DNA of 64,000 nt from Zygnema cylindricum. Its lineage: Eukaryota > Streptophyta > Zygnematophyceae > Zygnematales > Zygnemataceae. The position numbers and the translations under genes were made by a program. The stretch lies in assembly GCA_037447655.1 (NCBI GenBank), contig JBBHKE010003498.1, forward strand, positions 276,643 through 340,642, written 5' to 3'. This document shows, one piece after another, positions 23,802 through 36,089 of this stretch (the first letter of the stretch is position 1; every line of letters begins with the position of its first letter). Below the pieces are notes generated by a model. It was not told where the DNA came from, did no database searches, and saw only the letters and a list, made by a program, of their open reading frames with translations.

Positions 23802-26800
23802 GGTTATGGGCCTGTCATCAAGAATTCCTATCTTTTCCGGGGATAAGTATGTTTACTGGGCAGATATGGTGGAAACACATTTTGAAAATGTCAATCTTTT
23901 AGATATATTGGATGGTTCGCTGGATGAATCTGATCCGTCATGGTCTAAGAAAAATACGCAAGCTCGGTCTATTCTGAAATTTTGTATATCTGAGGACTTA
24001 GCTATGTCTCGGATAAAAATGAAAAAAGCAATTGATATCTGGAAATCTCTTAAAAGTGATTATGAAAAAGCTAATGTTCAGGAAGAGCTTCTATTGGCTG
24101 GAAAAATTTGGGACTATAAGTACACTAGCGGTACAATGGCTGAATATTCTAACAAATTTCGTATTCTTGTAGATGCACATGCTTGTGCCGGTGGGGTGTT
24201 TCCTCAGTTTCAAAAGGCAGCGTTGCTCATGCGGGGTCTCCCTCGTAGTATGAAAGAAGCATCTGACATGCTCAAACAGAAAGATAAAGCTAGCTGGACT
24301 TTACAGTTAGCCATTAATATTTTACTAGAGGAGGAAGCTACATCTAACATTCTCAATGTTGAGCAAGTAGAGGCTTTTAATTCAGAATTTGGGAAGAAAG
24401 GTGAATTTAATCAGCAACGTAATCAGTTTACCCAGTTCAGACAGTTTAATCAGGGTGGAAACAGACAATCAAACAATACATGTTTTTATTGTAGTGAGAG
24501 AGGTCATGGATACAAATTCTGTCCTAAACTTAAACAAGCTAACGATACAGGTTTATACAGGCCGGGATGGCAACAAAGTCAGTTTTACAAAAGCTTCACG
24601 AGGCCTACACCTCGTGAAAATGCACTGTTTTCAGCTTCTTCATCACTCCAAGACGAGACTCTGACATTTTCTGATGAGGACACGGATCTATTCGCTTTGG
24701 CGGCAGCAATGGAAGGCGCAAAGGACCCTGGATGGATTATGGATACAGGAGCGTCAGCCCATATGTGTTGGAACAAGGCCATCTTCAAAAATCTGAAAGC
24801 CACGCCGGAGAAAAATATTTATTATGCTTGTGGAATGAGTGACCAAACTCGTGCAATGGGTGATGTGTCATTGCTAGTTGATGTGGATGGAAAAACAATT
24901 GAAAGGACTCTTCACAATGTCTTATTTGTGCCTGACTTTAAGAAAAATCTGTTTTCTACATCGTTGGTAGAGAGTAAAGGCTTTGAGGTTAGTTTGAAAA
25001 ACGGTCGGCAGGTTGTTAGAAAAAACGGCAAGGTTGTAGTTACAGGTACTAGAGATAGTAGCAAGATGTATCGTATGGATATGGCTAATACAAAGGAAAA
25101 TGATGTTTTGTACTCCGGTGTTTTTCACTCAGATGAGTTGTGACATAAAAGATTAGGCCATGTAAACTATGATAGTCTGAGGAAAATGGTCCATGCTAGA
25201 AAAATAGAGGGTGTATCACTCACAGATGAGCCAGTCAAAACCTCTGATGGTTGCGCTTTAGGCAAAATCCACCGATTACCATTTCCTAAGGAGTCTGAGC
25301 ATCGGTCAACGAAACTGCTGCAACAAATTCATTCGGATGTTTTTGGTCCTGCGAAGGTTCCATCTGCCGGGGGGATGAAATACATGGTCACCTTCACGGA
25401 TGATTTCTCCAGGTTTACAAAAGTTTACTTCATGAAGGAGAAGAGTAAAGTGTTTGGTCACTTCAAACACTATAAAGCATGGGCTGAAAAACTTCATAAT
25501 TTACCTATTTTGCAGCTCATATCGGACAATGGTGGTGAATATACATCGAAAGATTTTGAAACCTTTTTACTCGAAGAAGGCATTAGTCATCTATTGACTG
25601 TTCTATATTCACCGGATCAAAATGGGGTGTCGGAAAGGCTGAATAGAACTCTCACGGAAAGCTCTAGATCTATGCTCGCAAATAAAAATGTGGATCCGAA
25701 ATTCTGGGCTGAGGCTCTAAATTGTGCAGTTTATATTAAAAATAGGATAGGATCAAGATCGGTAGAAACAACTCCTTACGAAATCTGGACAGGTAGCAAA
25801 CCAGATGTTAGCCATTTCAAGGTCTTTGGTAGTCAATGCTTTATATTGGATACGTCTACAGATAGATGGAAAATGGAACCGAAGGGATTACCGGGTATTC
25901 TGTTAGGATATGATGATCACTCGAAAGGTTATAGAGTCTTTGTGTTTGAAAGGCAGAAAATAGTTGTAGCTAGAAACATCATTGTTAAGGATGAACTAGA
26001 CTCCATAGAATTATTTCAAATGACAGAGCAGCAAAAGCAACAAAAAGTACAGGAGTATGTCATCTTAGATTGCATGCAGGAAATTGTCCCGCAGATTCCA
26101 CAAACTCCGGTAATGACTCTGGCGTCAGACTCTCTCCAACTTCCTCACCAACTTCGGGTCCAGACGAACCAAGAGCAGTCAATACACACGGATCGCAACC
26201 AGCGCAATCACGAACATATGGATCGCAACCAGCGCAATCAGCAAGACACAGATCGCAACCAGCGCAATCAGCGCAATGCGCGCCATCCGACGATCTCAGC
26301 CTCAGAATTTCCGGGGGGAAGAAGATCAAGCAGCCGCCTGCAAGCAAGCTCTCACTTTGCCTACTCGGCAGTCTCAGGGGAGCCCTTGACCATCCAAGAG
26401 GCCTTCTCATCACCAGAGCGGAATCACTGGATTGAGGCGGCAAACGACGAAATGAAGTCGATCATGGAGGCTCAAACATGGGAGCTCGTGGACCTTCCTC
26501 AAGACCGAAAAGCGATCGGCAACAAATGGGTATTCAAGGTGAAGTTAAATCCCGATAACACCATTGAACGCTATAAGGCCAGACTTGTGGCGAAGGGGTA
26601 CAATCAAAAGGAAGGAATCGATTTTGAAGAAACATTTTCTCCGGTTGTAAGATTTCCAACAGTTAGGATTTTGCTGTCCCTAGCTGCTATAGAAGATATG
26701 GAAATTCATCAGATGGATGTAAAAACGGCCTTTTTGCATGGAGAACTAGAAGAGACCATTTACATGCAGCAGCCTGAAAAGTATGTGGAACCAGGAAAAG

Positions 26801-27957
26801 AGCACTTAGTATGCAAGTTGCTAAAATCTTTGTACGGCCTAAAACAGGCCCCTAGACAGTGGAATATAAAGCTTGATGAATTCTTGACTAGTCTAGGATT
26901 TCAAAGGATAAGTTCTGATCACTCTGTCTACGTTCTAAAGGGTGAAAATGGGATAGTGTATATAGCAGTATATGTAGATGATTTGCTATTAATTAGCAAA
27001 TCAATGGCTGAAATTAACAAAATCAAAACTGCTCTAAACTCACGGTTCGAGATGAAAGACCTCGGTGAGGCAAAATATATTTTGGGTATCCAGGTAGAGA
27101 GGGACAGAAATAAGAAAATAATAAAATTGACTCAAAAAGAGGCTATTGGAAACATGTTAGATGAGTACGGAATGCGGGGGGCAAAAGGATGTTTAACTCC
27201 AATGGAGTTTCGGCAGAAGTTAGAAGGAGAAGAGACCGAACCAGGTGTCATTGTTAGCGAGTATTTAGAATCTGGGGAGAATGATCCTATGACAATAATA
27301 CCTTATAGACAGATAGTGGGAAGCTTAATATACTTCATGAACTGTACCCGTCCTGACATTGCTGCAGCAGTCGAGGTACTGAGTAGGAGTCTAGAAAATC
27401 CGAGAAAATCTGATCTTGATGCAGCAAAGAGAGTCTTAAGATATTTGGCAGGAACTAAAGATCTCAAACTCACTCTAGGCGGAGGAGAAGTCAAGCTGCA
27501 AACATGGAGTGATGCAAGCTATGGCGACATGCCAAGCTTGAAATCCACCACGGGATTTGTTCTACAAATTGGGAACGGTACTTGCTGTTGGAGCAGCAAA
27601 CTTCAAAAGGTTACAGCACAGTCGACAATGGAGTCAGAATATATGGCAGCAAGCTCGGCCCTCAAAGAACTCTTATGGGTAAAATCCATGTTATAAGAAC
27701 TAGGATACATGCAAGTCGGTCCGCAGGTGATCTGGTGTGATAACCAGGCTGCCATTGCCATTGCTTCTAACCCGAGTCATCACTTCAAAAGCAAGCACAT
27801 GGATGTACGATTACACTTTGTAAGAGAAAAGGTGTACTCTAGAGTGATTAAATTATGTTATTTGCCAGATGCAAAAATGATTGCTGATATGCTCACTAAA
27901 GCCCTTCCTTCTCCTAAGCTGAAGTATTGTAGGGACGCAGTGGGATTAAGTGAATAG
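23743..27957 (+). pseudogene. Copia gag-pol polyprotein of element B, one frame with two stops
   Basis: A 1405-codon frame encodes the machinery for retrotransposition in cytoplasmic particles. In order: Gag with a CX2CX4HX4C knuckle (CFYCSERGHGYKFC, near 24480); protease DTGA (Asp near residue 334); integrase zinc region; integrase catalytic Asp and Glu with 35 residues between them (SDNGG to NGVSE); reverse transcriptase with YVDDLL near 26971; RNase H with TWSDASYGD and MESEYM. Breaks are TGA at 25141-25143 (TGG in element C) and TAA at 27694-27696 (CAA in C). The zinc-region motif KTCNGC of C is KTSDGC here, losing a Cys. Otherwise no frameshift is seen. Confidence 0.95.
23802..23812 (+). 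other. Primer-binding site of element B, half-tRNA type
   Basis: GGTTATGGGCC follows the LTR with no gap and is read in the gag frame as V-M-G. The match to the initiator tRNA-Met anticodon arm stops at 11 nt. Confidence 0.82.
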
Positions 27958-28117
27958 TTGAATTGCTGCACTGCTATACTGCCACTCTGCGATAATTCCA
28001 CCATTGTGAGGTAGTGGGACTGGGTGACTTGCTAATTGCTATATTGCTATGCTGCGATGCTGCGCTAGTTTATCACCGCAGCTGCGCCGGGATACTAAGT
28101 CTAAAGCTTTAGGGGAG

Positions 28118-28927
28118 TGTTGTTTTTTTGGAAAGCTTTCAGTCTCAGAGCAGCGCAGCTGCTTTACAGACAAAGCAGCGCAGCTGCTATACAGACAGAG
28201 CAGCGCAGCTGCTATACAACAGAGCAGCGCAGCTGCTATACAGCAGAGCAGCTGCTATACAGCAGAGCAGCGCAGCAAGTAGAGCAGCGCAGCAGCAGAG
28301 CAGCGCAGCAGCGAAGCTGCAACACAGACAAGACAAGGCAACCACGATTAAATTTGATATGGTCCGTACGGACAACGCAATGTCTGATATTCTTAATGTG
28401 ATTCTGTACAGGATAGAGCAACTGCGATAGATACGATTCTAGTCAACTTAGTGGGAACTCAGTGGTAACTTAGTGGGTAGCTCAGTGGTAGCTCAATGGT
28501 AGCTTAGTGGTAGCTTAGTGGTAGCTCAGTGGTAGCTCAGTGGTACCTTAGTATTAGCTTGGCAGCTTGACGTACCTCTCACGTACACTGGTATTGCCGG
28601 TACAACACAAGTATAAGACTTAGGACTCATAACATATAATGTATCCAGACTTCCAAGTAGTAAAACTGCAGACAGTTTTTGGGAAACTTCTGAGTATTAT
28701 ATCTTGAGTGTTGTCGGGTCAATTGTGCTATAACTTTGGGAGTTATCAGTGTTTATTCTACTCTATATTCTGATAGAGTTTTGTGAGGTTTGGATACTTG
28801 TATAAGAAGTGGTGAGCACTTAAGAACAGCTGTTTGGTAGGATTCTTGATAGCTTCTGAGAGTGTATCATGTCTACTTCTACTACTACTGCTGCTCCTCC
28901 ACCTGCACCGGTGGTTGTAGAACAACA
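28118..28927 (+). repeat. 3' LTR of element B
   Basis: It is 810 bp and ends AGAACAACA before CGTAC. It repeats the gag ATG at 28869, which reads out 18 codons past the LTR end into element A sequence before a stop. Confidence 0.93.
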
Positions 28928-28932
28928 CGTAC

Positions 28933-29527
28933 TACACTACGATAATCGGTTGTACTTTAGGGACTATCGCTGACTAAGCACCTGGAACCTTTTATGTACA
29001 GTTTGCTTTCTCTGAATATTTGGAAAACATTGTTTTACAGTTTAGTGTAATAAAAATTAGTGTTTCATTAATTAGGTCTTTGAAATAATAATTAGGTTTC
29101 GGAGGTACATAAGGTAGCGTAAAGTACAAGCTGGATACTTTGTCGTAAATCAGGATAGTCTTGTAGTATGGCTACCCGAATTAATGTGACTAGTAGATAT
29201 TCACTGTGAGTATATAGTTTAGGACTTTGCCAATTTTGTATCATTAAGTTTTGGGAATATGATTTTCTAAAGGCAGATTTTTGGAAACTTCCAGACATCA
29301 TATCTTATGGTTTTCTTAGACATTTAGGCTACAATTTTGGGAATTGTTAGTTTAATGTATTGTGTATCACTGTGACTAATTTGAGGCAAATTCGCTATTT
29401 GAGTCATATTTTGTATTGAATCAAAGTTAGTTGTTGGGTAGGTGTTTTGATAGCTTATGTTGTTTTTAATGTCAACTTCCACTACTACTCTTGGTTCTCC
29501 TTCTATAATGGTGGTTGTATAACAACA
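28933..29527 (+). repeat. 3' LTR of element A, second part
   Basis: It continues the LTR of A exactly where element B interrupted it (TACACTACGATAATCGG matches 17427 onward) and ends TAACAACA. Confidence 0.88.
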
Positions 29528-29532
29528 ACTTA

Positions 29533-31788
29533 GTGTGAGAATAAGGCTAACATTTTGGTTACAATTTCTCTTGTCAATTGTTAGTGACAGGCCCCATAAA
29601 AGATTCATAGGGAAACTGTTAAGTGAATTTTCCTATACAAACTTATACCTTACGTAATACTTTGGTGTTCCAATTGAGTAGTAAATTACGACCGTTTCGA
29701 GTATTATGTCTATTGTGATATCGAATGGGGCCCCAAATTTTATTTAAAATAGAATACCTTAGTCTCTGTTTGTTTTTGGTGGAGCAATTGTTTCGTGGAT
29801 ATCCTATCCCTCCTAGATTTAACCAATAGTGGCGTTGAGTTCCACAAAGGCCAAGTATATGGGACCGTGCCACGCTGAGGAGGCTTCAGATTTCGTGAAA
29901 GAAATATTAGGAGAGTTGAATTATATTATTTGGTCTATAAATATTTTCTTTAGAGTTGTATAATGTTGGTCCAAAATTTGGTGAGTGTCCAATACTGTTA
30001 AGTAAGTAACTAACATGCTTAATAAGTTAGTGAGGTGCAATGTTTTTATTAAAGGGAGAGCGAAGTCACGCTTGTTGTGACAGGGCCCCAAGATTCCCAC
30101 GTTGAAAGTGAAAATGTTAGAGAGAATTGTGTTGATTGAAGTATCGTTCTATCGATTGCACAAACTTGTCACATTGAAGATAAAGTTTGTGTTATTATTG
30201 CCCGTAGAAGAATACTGCTCCATAAATCATTTCGTAGTTTCTCAAAATAAATATTGACCCTTACATGTGTCTTTGCACGTGTGTTTGTTTAATTTTTCGC
30301 GGAAAACCATAACTAAGAATTTGGAGAAATTCCTGGAGTTACAATTTGTTTTTTTTTTGTGGATGATAGGTATATATTTATTGCTGAAATTACAATTTTT
30401 CATAAAGAACAAAACGTTGTTTGTATTCCCTTTGACGCACCTCAAAAGCTAGGGGTCTATATTTTGAAATATATCCACAAATAGTGTCTTCAAATGGTCC
30501 AAATGCCAAATGCTTTTTGGAGGTATTTCAAAGCATTTTTTTCCCTTTTGAATATTTGAGCTTTACACGGTATAAATCTTTGTATTTTCTTACACATATG
30601 GAAAATATTTTGAAGTATAAACCACGATGAATTTTTAGAGTACAAACAAAGATGTGTTACAAATGTATGAACAAAGAGTACGTGTATTTCTTGAAAATTC
30701 AAACCCTAACTGTTGGGCCAAAATCATTAAGGTTTTATGCTTTTGGGTGTACAAAATTGAATCGAAGATACACTTAATGGCCAAATTTCCTCAAAAATAT
30801 AAAATAAACTTATTTAACCCTAGGAATTTTAGAATGATGTTTATATAAATTTGATCGTCCCATTTGTACGTTTAATTAAATTATTATATACATTTGTAGG
30901 ATAAGTGGTACTATATATACTTCATATTATAGACCTATATGATTTATTTTTTATCATGATTTTATAATTAACTTCCGAACAAAGTTGTTCAGATTTGAAA
31001 TGTTGGCATCAAAGTGGCAAAAAATTGGGTTGTCTATAACATCCACCACCTTAAAATAAAAGTAAGCTAAGTCTTGCCTAGCTAAATTGTATTAATATCG
31101 CTTGTTGCTGAAAGTTAAAAATTTGAACAATTAAGCACAATTTTTCCAAATAGAGGAACAACTTTCTGACTAACGCTAAATTCTAGTGGAATCCTATCAA
31201 GTTTAACATAGTTAAAACTTTAGAACCTACACGGACTTCGTTGCAAATCCCATAACTGTTAGCAAGTGAGAAACTTTAGAACCTGCACGGACTTCGTTGC
31301 AAATCCCATAACTGTTAGCCAGTAAGAGTTCACTGACTAAATTATACACTATTAAGCCGCTCACGAGTTTCTTAGGGTGGATGGTACATAAGTGTTTTAT
31401 ACTTTGTGTTTAAGTTTATTCGGCCTAAACCCCGCCGAGTACTAATTAGAAGTTAATGGAAACCACCGCTAGGTTGATATATTTCAACATTGTTTGAAAC
31501 CAACAGTTATAAATTTTGAAATGTAAAAAAAACACAAATATAATGTTACTACCGTAAACCAAACTTTCAGGAATTTCACTGCAATGTCACAACAGTACAA
31601 TGCGTGAATTTTTTTTCGATACACACTTGTTTGATTTTCAATTAATGACCGCCAATCGAAAGCTGCGGATCTTACCTTTTAATCACAACCATCAGATCCA
31701 TAATCCGACAAGTACGTACAGATAATATTTGGTTTAAGAGTCGAAAATATATTAACACTAATAGGGATTCACCGTGTACATGGACTAT
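29533..31788. other. AT-rich stretch with a short tandem duplication, no gene seen
   Basis: GTGACAGGCCCC-type words occur near 29583 and 30077, perhaps traces of an old element. A CTACACCG-like end (GGGATTCACCGTGTAC) is near 31762. No supported coding sequence, RNA or terminal-repeat pair. Confidence 0.4.
31213..31328. repeat. Two-copy tandem duplication of about 58 bp
   Basis: AAACTTTAGAACCT followed by the same 45 bp occurs twice in a row with few differences. Confidence 0.85.
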
Positions 31789-31793
31789 TACTT

Positions 31794-32743
31794 TGAAATT
31801 CTGTGGTCTCCATTAACCTAGAGAATGACCAGCCTATGTAAAGCCTCTAGGATAATATTTTCCCCTTCCACTTTCCCACTGAATAAGTACCGCCTAGGGA
31901 CACAAGTATTCTAAACACCCTATCCCTTGTGAGGACAAAACTCCCCCGAGCTAAACGCAAATAAAATCACTGAATTTGCTCCCCTGAGCAGTAAGTAATG
32001 GCTGGACAAAGATGGTATATTAATACAAAAGGTCACTTGGAGAGAGGCGCCTAAAACACGTTAAGTCCCTAAAATCATACTCACAGTTACCAACTACTCT
32101 ACACTAGACCAACAAAAGAGTGTATAGTACAAGAAGGTATAATGACCGATTGTACTCATTATATGACCATTGAATAACATGGCCTTGTGGTTGACACTTT
32201 TCAGCCTAGGAACCATCGTTCCTCCATCCATCTTTTCCGGCGTCTAATGATGTGGTGCCACATGGCACAGCGCGCCGCTATGTCCGAAATCCGGCAAAGA
32301 TTCACTCGGGTTTGGCGGTGGCGACGACTTCCGTCCGATCATAAATTTTCCACGGTTAAATTCGCTTCTGGGAGCGCGTTGTCTTTATGTGTCGTTTCGT
32401 CAATTTGGTCTGTTTAAGTGAAAGTGATGTGCGCGTTGTCTATATGTGTCGTTTCGTCAATTTGGTCTGTTTAAGTGAAAGTGATGTCACGTAATTCTTT
32501 AATCAATTATCAAACCTCATACATGTATCGTTTTTTTAACGCCTTAATGGATAAGCTGTACGTCTACATGGTAATCTACAGATCCATGACCAAGTCAAGG
32601 CATTATTTTTGTCATCTATCACTTTGTTTGCCTGGCTGCCTGTTTCTTTCATACTATGGGGGCATCCATGGTGACTCTCTCTCTCTCTCTCTTCTCTCTA
32701 GAGTATAAATTAAAAAGTGAATATTAATTACTTATTTTCAACA
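31794..32743 (-). repeat. 3' LTR of element E
   Basis: Minus-strand TGTTGAAAAT to AGAATTTCA, about 950 bp. It keeps an ATG near its end as in D. It contains a roughly 57-bp tandem duplication (about 32372-32486) and a (CT)n run near 32680. Confidence 0.8.
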
Positions 32744-32804
32744 CTCCCCTTAATTCTTAGTCTACTTTTAATTTACGTCCACAATTTTTTTTGCAATAAA
32801 TCAA

Positions 32805-34799
32805 CTAAGGGGAACGCACTAGTTTTGTCATCATGTCTGCAATCATCTCTTTATCACTTTTATAAACCAATTTAATTATTGTATTCTCAACCTTCTCTCG
32901 GACAAAGCTTAGTCTTATATCCATATGTTTAGCTTTGAAATGGTGTTTTGGATTAGTTGCGATAGAGATAGCAAATTGATAATCACAAAAGACATTTTGA
33001 GTCCCATATATCATGAACCCAAGTTTTTCGAGCATGGATTTTACTCACATTAATTCTTTAGTGGCAGCACAGGAAGCCATGTAGTTTGCCTCCATTGTGG
33101 ACTGAGCAACTACTTTCTGTTGTTTGCTACTCCAACATCATGCATAAGATCCAATTTGCAACAGATATCTAGTTGTACATCGTCTTAAATGCACATCTCT
33201 ATAACTGGCATCACTCCAAGTGGTGAATCAGTGTGCTCTCCTCCCTAATGCAACCATAATTCCCTTGTTCCCACCAAATATCTCATCACTCTTTTGGCTG
33301 CTTCTTAATCTCTTTTTATGGGTTTATTTAGACTTCCAGTGAAAACACCTTCTGTTGCAGTTATGTCCGGATGTGTATAATTCATAAAGTAAATTAAAAT
33401 GCCTACAATTTGCCTATAAGGAATTCCTTCCATAAACCTCTTTTTCTTCCTCATCCATTTCATCATTCAAAATGAATATCCCTCCGTCTTCACTCCCCTC
33501 CGATATTTTCTTCAGATCCATGGAAGTGGTACACCCATTTGCTTTCTCTATTTTAAAGTTTTCTAGCATATTACCGATAGCTTCTTTGTGAGTGAGTCTT
33601 ATAATTTTATTTCCTCTATCCCTCTCTATTTGAATCCCAAAATGTATTTTGCTTCACCGAGATCTTTCATATCAAACCTACTTCTTGATCCTGTTTGAGT
33701 TTGCTAATCTTATCTAAAAACTTGCTTAACACTAACACATCACCAACATAAATAGCAATAAATATCACTCTATATTCATCCTCAAACATATATATAGAGT
33801 GATCTGAACTTATTATGATGTATCCCAAACTGGTCAAAAATTCGTCAAATTTTATGTTCCATTGTTGCAAGGCTTGCTTAAGTCCATAAAGTGATTTTAT
33901 CAGTTTGCATACCTTGCTTTCTTCTCCACTTTCCATGAATCCTTCCAGTTGCCTCATGTAGATCTCTTCTTCTAACTCTCCGTGTAAGAAAGTGGTTTTT
34001 ATATCCATTTGATGTATTTCCATATCCTCTACTGCGGCTAAACTTAAGAGGATTCTAACACAGGGAAATCTGACTACAGGTGCAAAGGTTTCTTCATAAT
34101 CTATTCATTCTTTCTGAGTATAACCTTTAGCAACAAACCTAACCTTAAATCTTTCAATGGTAGTATTTGGGTTTAGTTTAAGTTTTTTATGGCCTCTAAG
34201 TATGTCCGAGGTTCTTCTGGGTGAGACATCTTTGTGAGATGGTTATTTACTTCTCTTTCTTGAAGTCGTTTACTACTTTTTCTTCCTCATTAAAAATCTG
34301 ACGCAGGTATAGAAGGCATCATCGGGTGATTTTTTAGGAAGATATTCATCTCCCATATCTTCCAATTCCGGTGTTTGATCAAGTTCCTCGTTTGTTTCCA
34401 CTTCGTATTTTGGTGTTACCACAGATGTTGTCTTTTCCTCCTCCTTTGGTACATTAACAAATTTTTCCTTCTCCCCGTCTTCATTCTCTTCATTTCCAAA
34501 GTCAAAGTAGAAATACTGACCCGATTCAAATCTGATTTTAACTTCTTTGTTATATTTGAATAGATCAATAGACTTTACTTGATTCATCACCACTATGTGT
34601 TTTACCAAAATCATATATCTTTTTTTCAAGTCATACACTTGATATCCTTTTGTGCTTTTATCATGTCCTACAAGATATATTGGTTTCCCTCTTCCCTCCA
34701 ACTTCAATTTAGTCTTATCGGAATCCGTACTGTAGACTTAACTTCCAAACACTCTCAAACTAGAAAAATCTGGTTTTCTTCCCGTCCACCTCCCATACG
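32805..34799 (-). pseudogene. Copia pol remnant of element E
   Basis: On the minus strand: integrase C-terminal part (YGRWTGRKPDFSSLRVFGS, then KGYQVYDL) at about 34270-34799; reverse transcriptase at 33667-34023 (MEIHQMDIKTTFLHGELEEE, SLYGLKQA) in which the YVDD motif is YVGD; RNase H end at 32805-33035 (HHFKAKHMD, VREKVE). Frameshifts separate the blocks. It encodes the enzymes that element D lacks, and its LTRs are of the same group, but this copy cannot be active. Confidence 0.88.
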
Positions 34800-34809
34800 A
34801 AGTTTTCTC

Positions 34810-35063
34810 TGCAATTCTGAGACCTCCAAAGGTCCTCAGAATGGGCGGCTCACACGAAAGCTCTTAGGATAACCCTGACCCCTTTGTGTTTAAGCAAGAA
34901 TAATTGCCACCCTGGCAAACAAAAACTCTGACGGCATTCACCCCTGTGAAGACAAGACTCCCCTAAGTCAATAAAGTTATAAAGGGTCAAAGTTGACCTT
35001 TTTCTACAGAAACACTTTGGAAGAGAGATAGCTACCTACCAAATTTTCTAAGTCCTATATTGT
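34810..35063 (-). repeat. Truncated 5' LTR of element E
   Basis: The plus strand reads TGCAATTCTGAGACCTCC onward and matches the inverse of the solo LTR at 7090 up to CTAAGTCCTAT; beyond that the match is lost. Confidence 0.82.
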
Positions 35064-36089
35064 AACAGTAATAATGGATCGAACTTGGTTGTAAATGGGT
35101 ATTTGAAGGTTAGGAGTATAAAGTTATGAGTTTGGTAGACGTCCACGAAAGAATCGCGCGATTTGCAGTATAAATTCAAAAGATATAGCGATGTGTGTAT
35201 TTAGGTGACAGCGCGAGGTCAAACTAACAAGTGGGTTAAGGGTCAAATTAGTACCGAAATTTTGCGTGTACGTTTCATAAAGTACTAATGAAACATTCAG
35301 TCGTTTAGTGCGCACGACGGTTTGTTTAGTACAATTTTTAGTACGAAACGTCAGTTTCACTTAATGGAATTTCGTAGGTAGTTTCGCGTGCGAAATTCGC
35401 GACGCACGTTCGTGCGAAGTCGCCTTTCGTTTGGCGCGCACTTTTGCACGTAAATGTTATGTAGTGAAACGTAGCGTTGATTGGTTGGTAAATGCTACGT
35501 AGTTAGTAAGAGATTTCGCACGTTTTTGCATTGGTTAGTTTGAGTCCTTGATGATCAATGATTCGCCCAGGTAAAACCTGTTGAATAGAGCATTGCCACT
35601 GGCATTGCTAGTCCAGGGCGATGAAGGATAAATAGTGAAGTTTAAGAGAAGAGTAGAAATCTTTACATTTGGAAAAGTTAATGGAAATTCTAACTGATCT
35701 TGGTCTTGAGCAATTAAAACCAAATTGGAGCATTAACATTTTGGCACTGAAATCTCTTACAAACTAATAAGTGATTTAGTAGTTAAAAGATAGAATTATT
35801 AAGAGTGGAGAGTAGTGGAAAACACTTTAAAAAGAAGGGTTGAGCCACGAGGGCAAGAGACCAAGCTAATGTTATGTGGACAAAAGCTTCTTCTAATTTA
35901 AAGTTTATCTTATGCGAGTGCTTTCAATGTAGTGTATTTTTCCAATGTAGAATGTGCGGTTGAACGAAGTTTATAATGGGATTTTTTAGAGGTGTGAGGT
36001 CAATATATGGTATCAGCTCGGCTATAATCTTAGGAGAACTGCTCCTCGAATTGTCCCGTGATAAAGTCAAGACTACCTGTGTCGGAGAA
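35064..36089. other. Unassigned stretch with a possible conventional primer-binding site
   Basis: TGGTATCAGCTC at 36008-36019 differs by two bases from the usual plant primer-binding site TGGTATCAGAGC, which could mark the end of an old LTR to its left. No coding region, LTR pair or other gene was found. Confidence 0.35.

Larger units (their letters stand above)
22903..28932 (+). mobile_element. Copia element B with exact TSD
   Basis: The element proper is 22908-28927 (6020 bp), flanked by exact CGTAC duplications. It has LTRs of 894 and 810 bp, a half-tRNA primer-binding site, one gag-pol frame with two stops, and a polypurine tract TTAGGGGAG (28109-28117). The length difference of the LTRs is mostly in the GCAGC-rich repeat. 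It is closely related to element C. Confidence 0.95.
17020..29532 (+). mobile_element. Copia element A, old, with its 3' LTR split by element B
   Basis: The element proper runs from TGTTGAAAAT (17025) to TAACAACA (29527). Flanks are GCTTA (17020-17024) and ACTTA (29528-29532), a 5-bp TSD with one change. Removing element B and its duplicated CGTAC restores a continuous 3' LTR. The order LTR, PBS, gag, protease, integrase, reverse transcriptase, RNase H, LTR is intact, but coding is full of stops. Confidence 0.9.
31794..35063 (-). mobile_element. Copia element E, minus strand, internally deleted
   Basis: On the minus strand the remnant 5' LTR (34810-35063) is joined directly to the C-terminal part of integrase, so the PBS, gag, protease and most of integrase are missing. 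Then follow reverse transcriptase, RNase H, a polypurine tract (CTCCCCTT on the plus strand, 32744-32751) and a 3' LTR (31794-32743). Both LTRs resemble the solo LTR at 7090 and element D. The 5' LTR is cut off after about 254 bp. A TSD is not verifiable. Confidence 0.85.

Noticed and set aside
26060-26443. 127-codon minus-strand frame (also 41938-42330)
   Set aside because: It is antisense to the copia polyprotein in a biased linker region and is present in both elements for that reason only.
28117-28401. Ser/Ala/Gln-rich frames in LTRs of B and C
   Set aside because: They are translations of the GCAGC-rich tandem array in several frames, with no conserved start or end.
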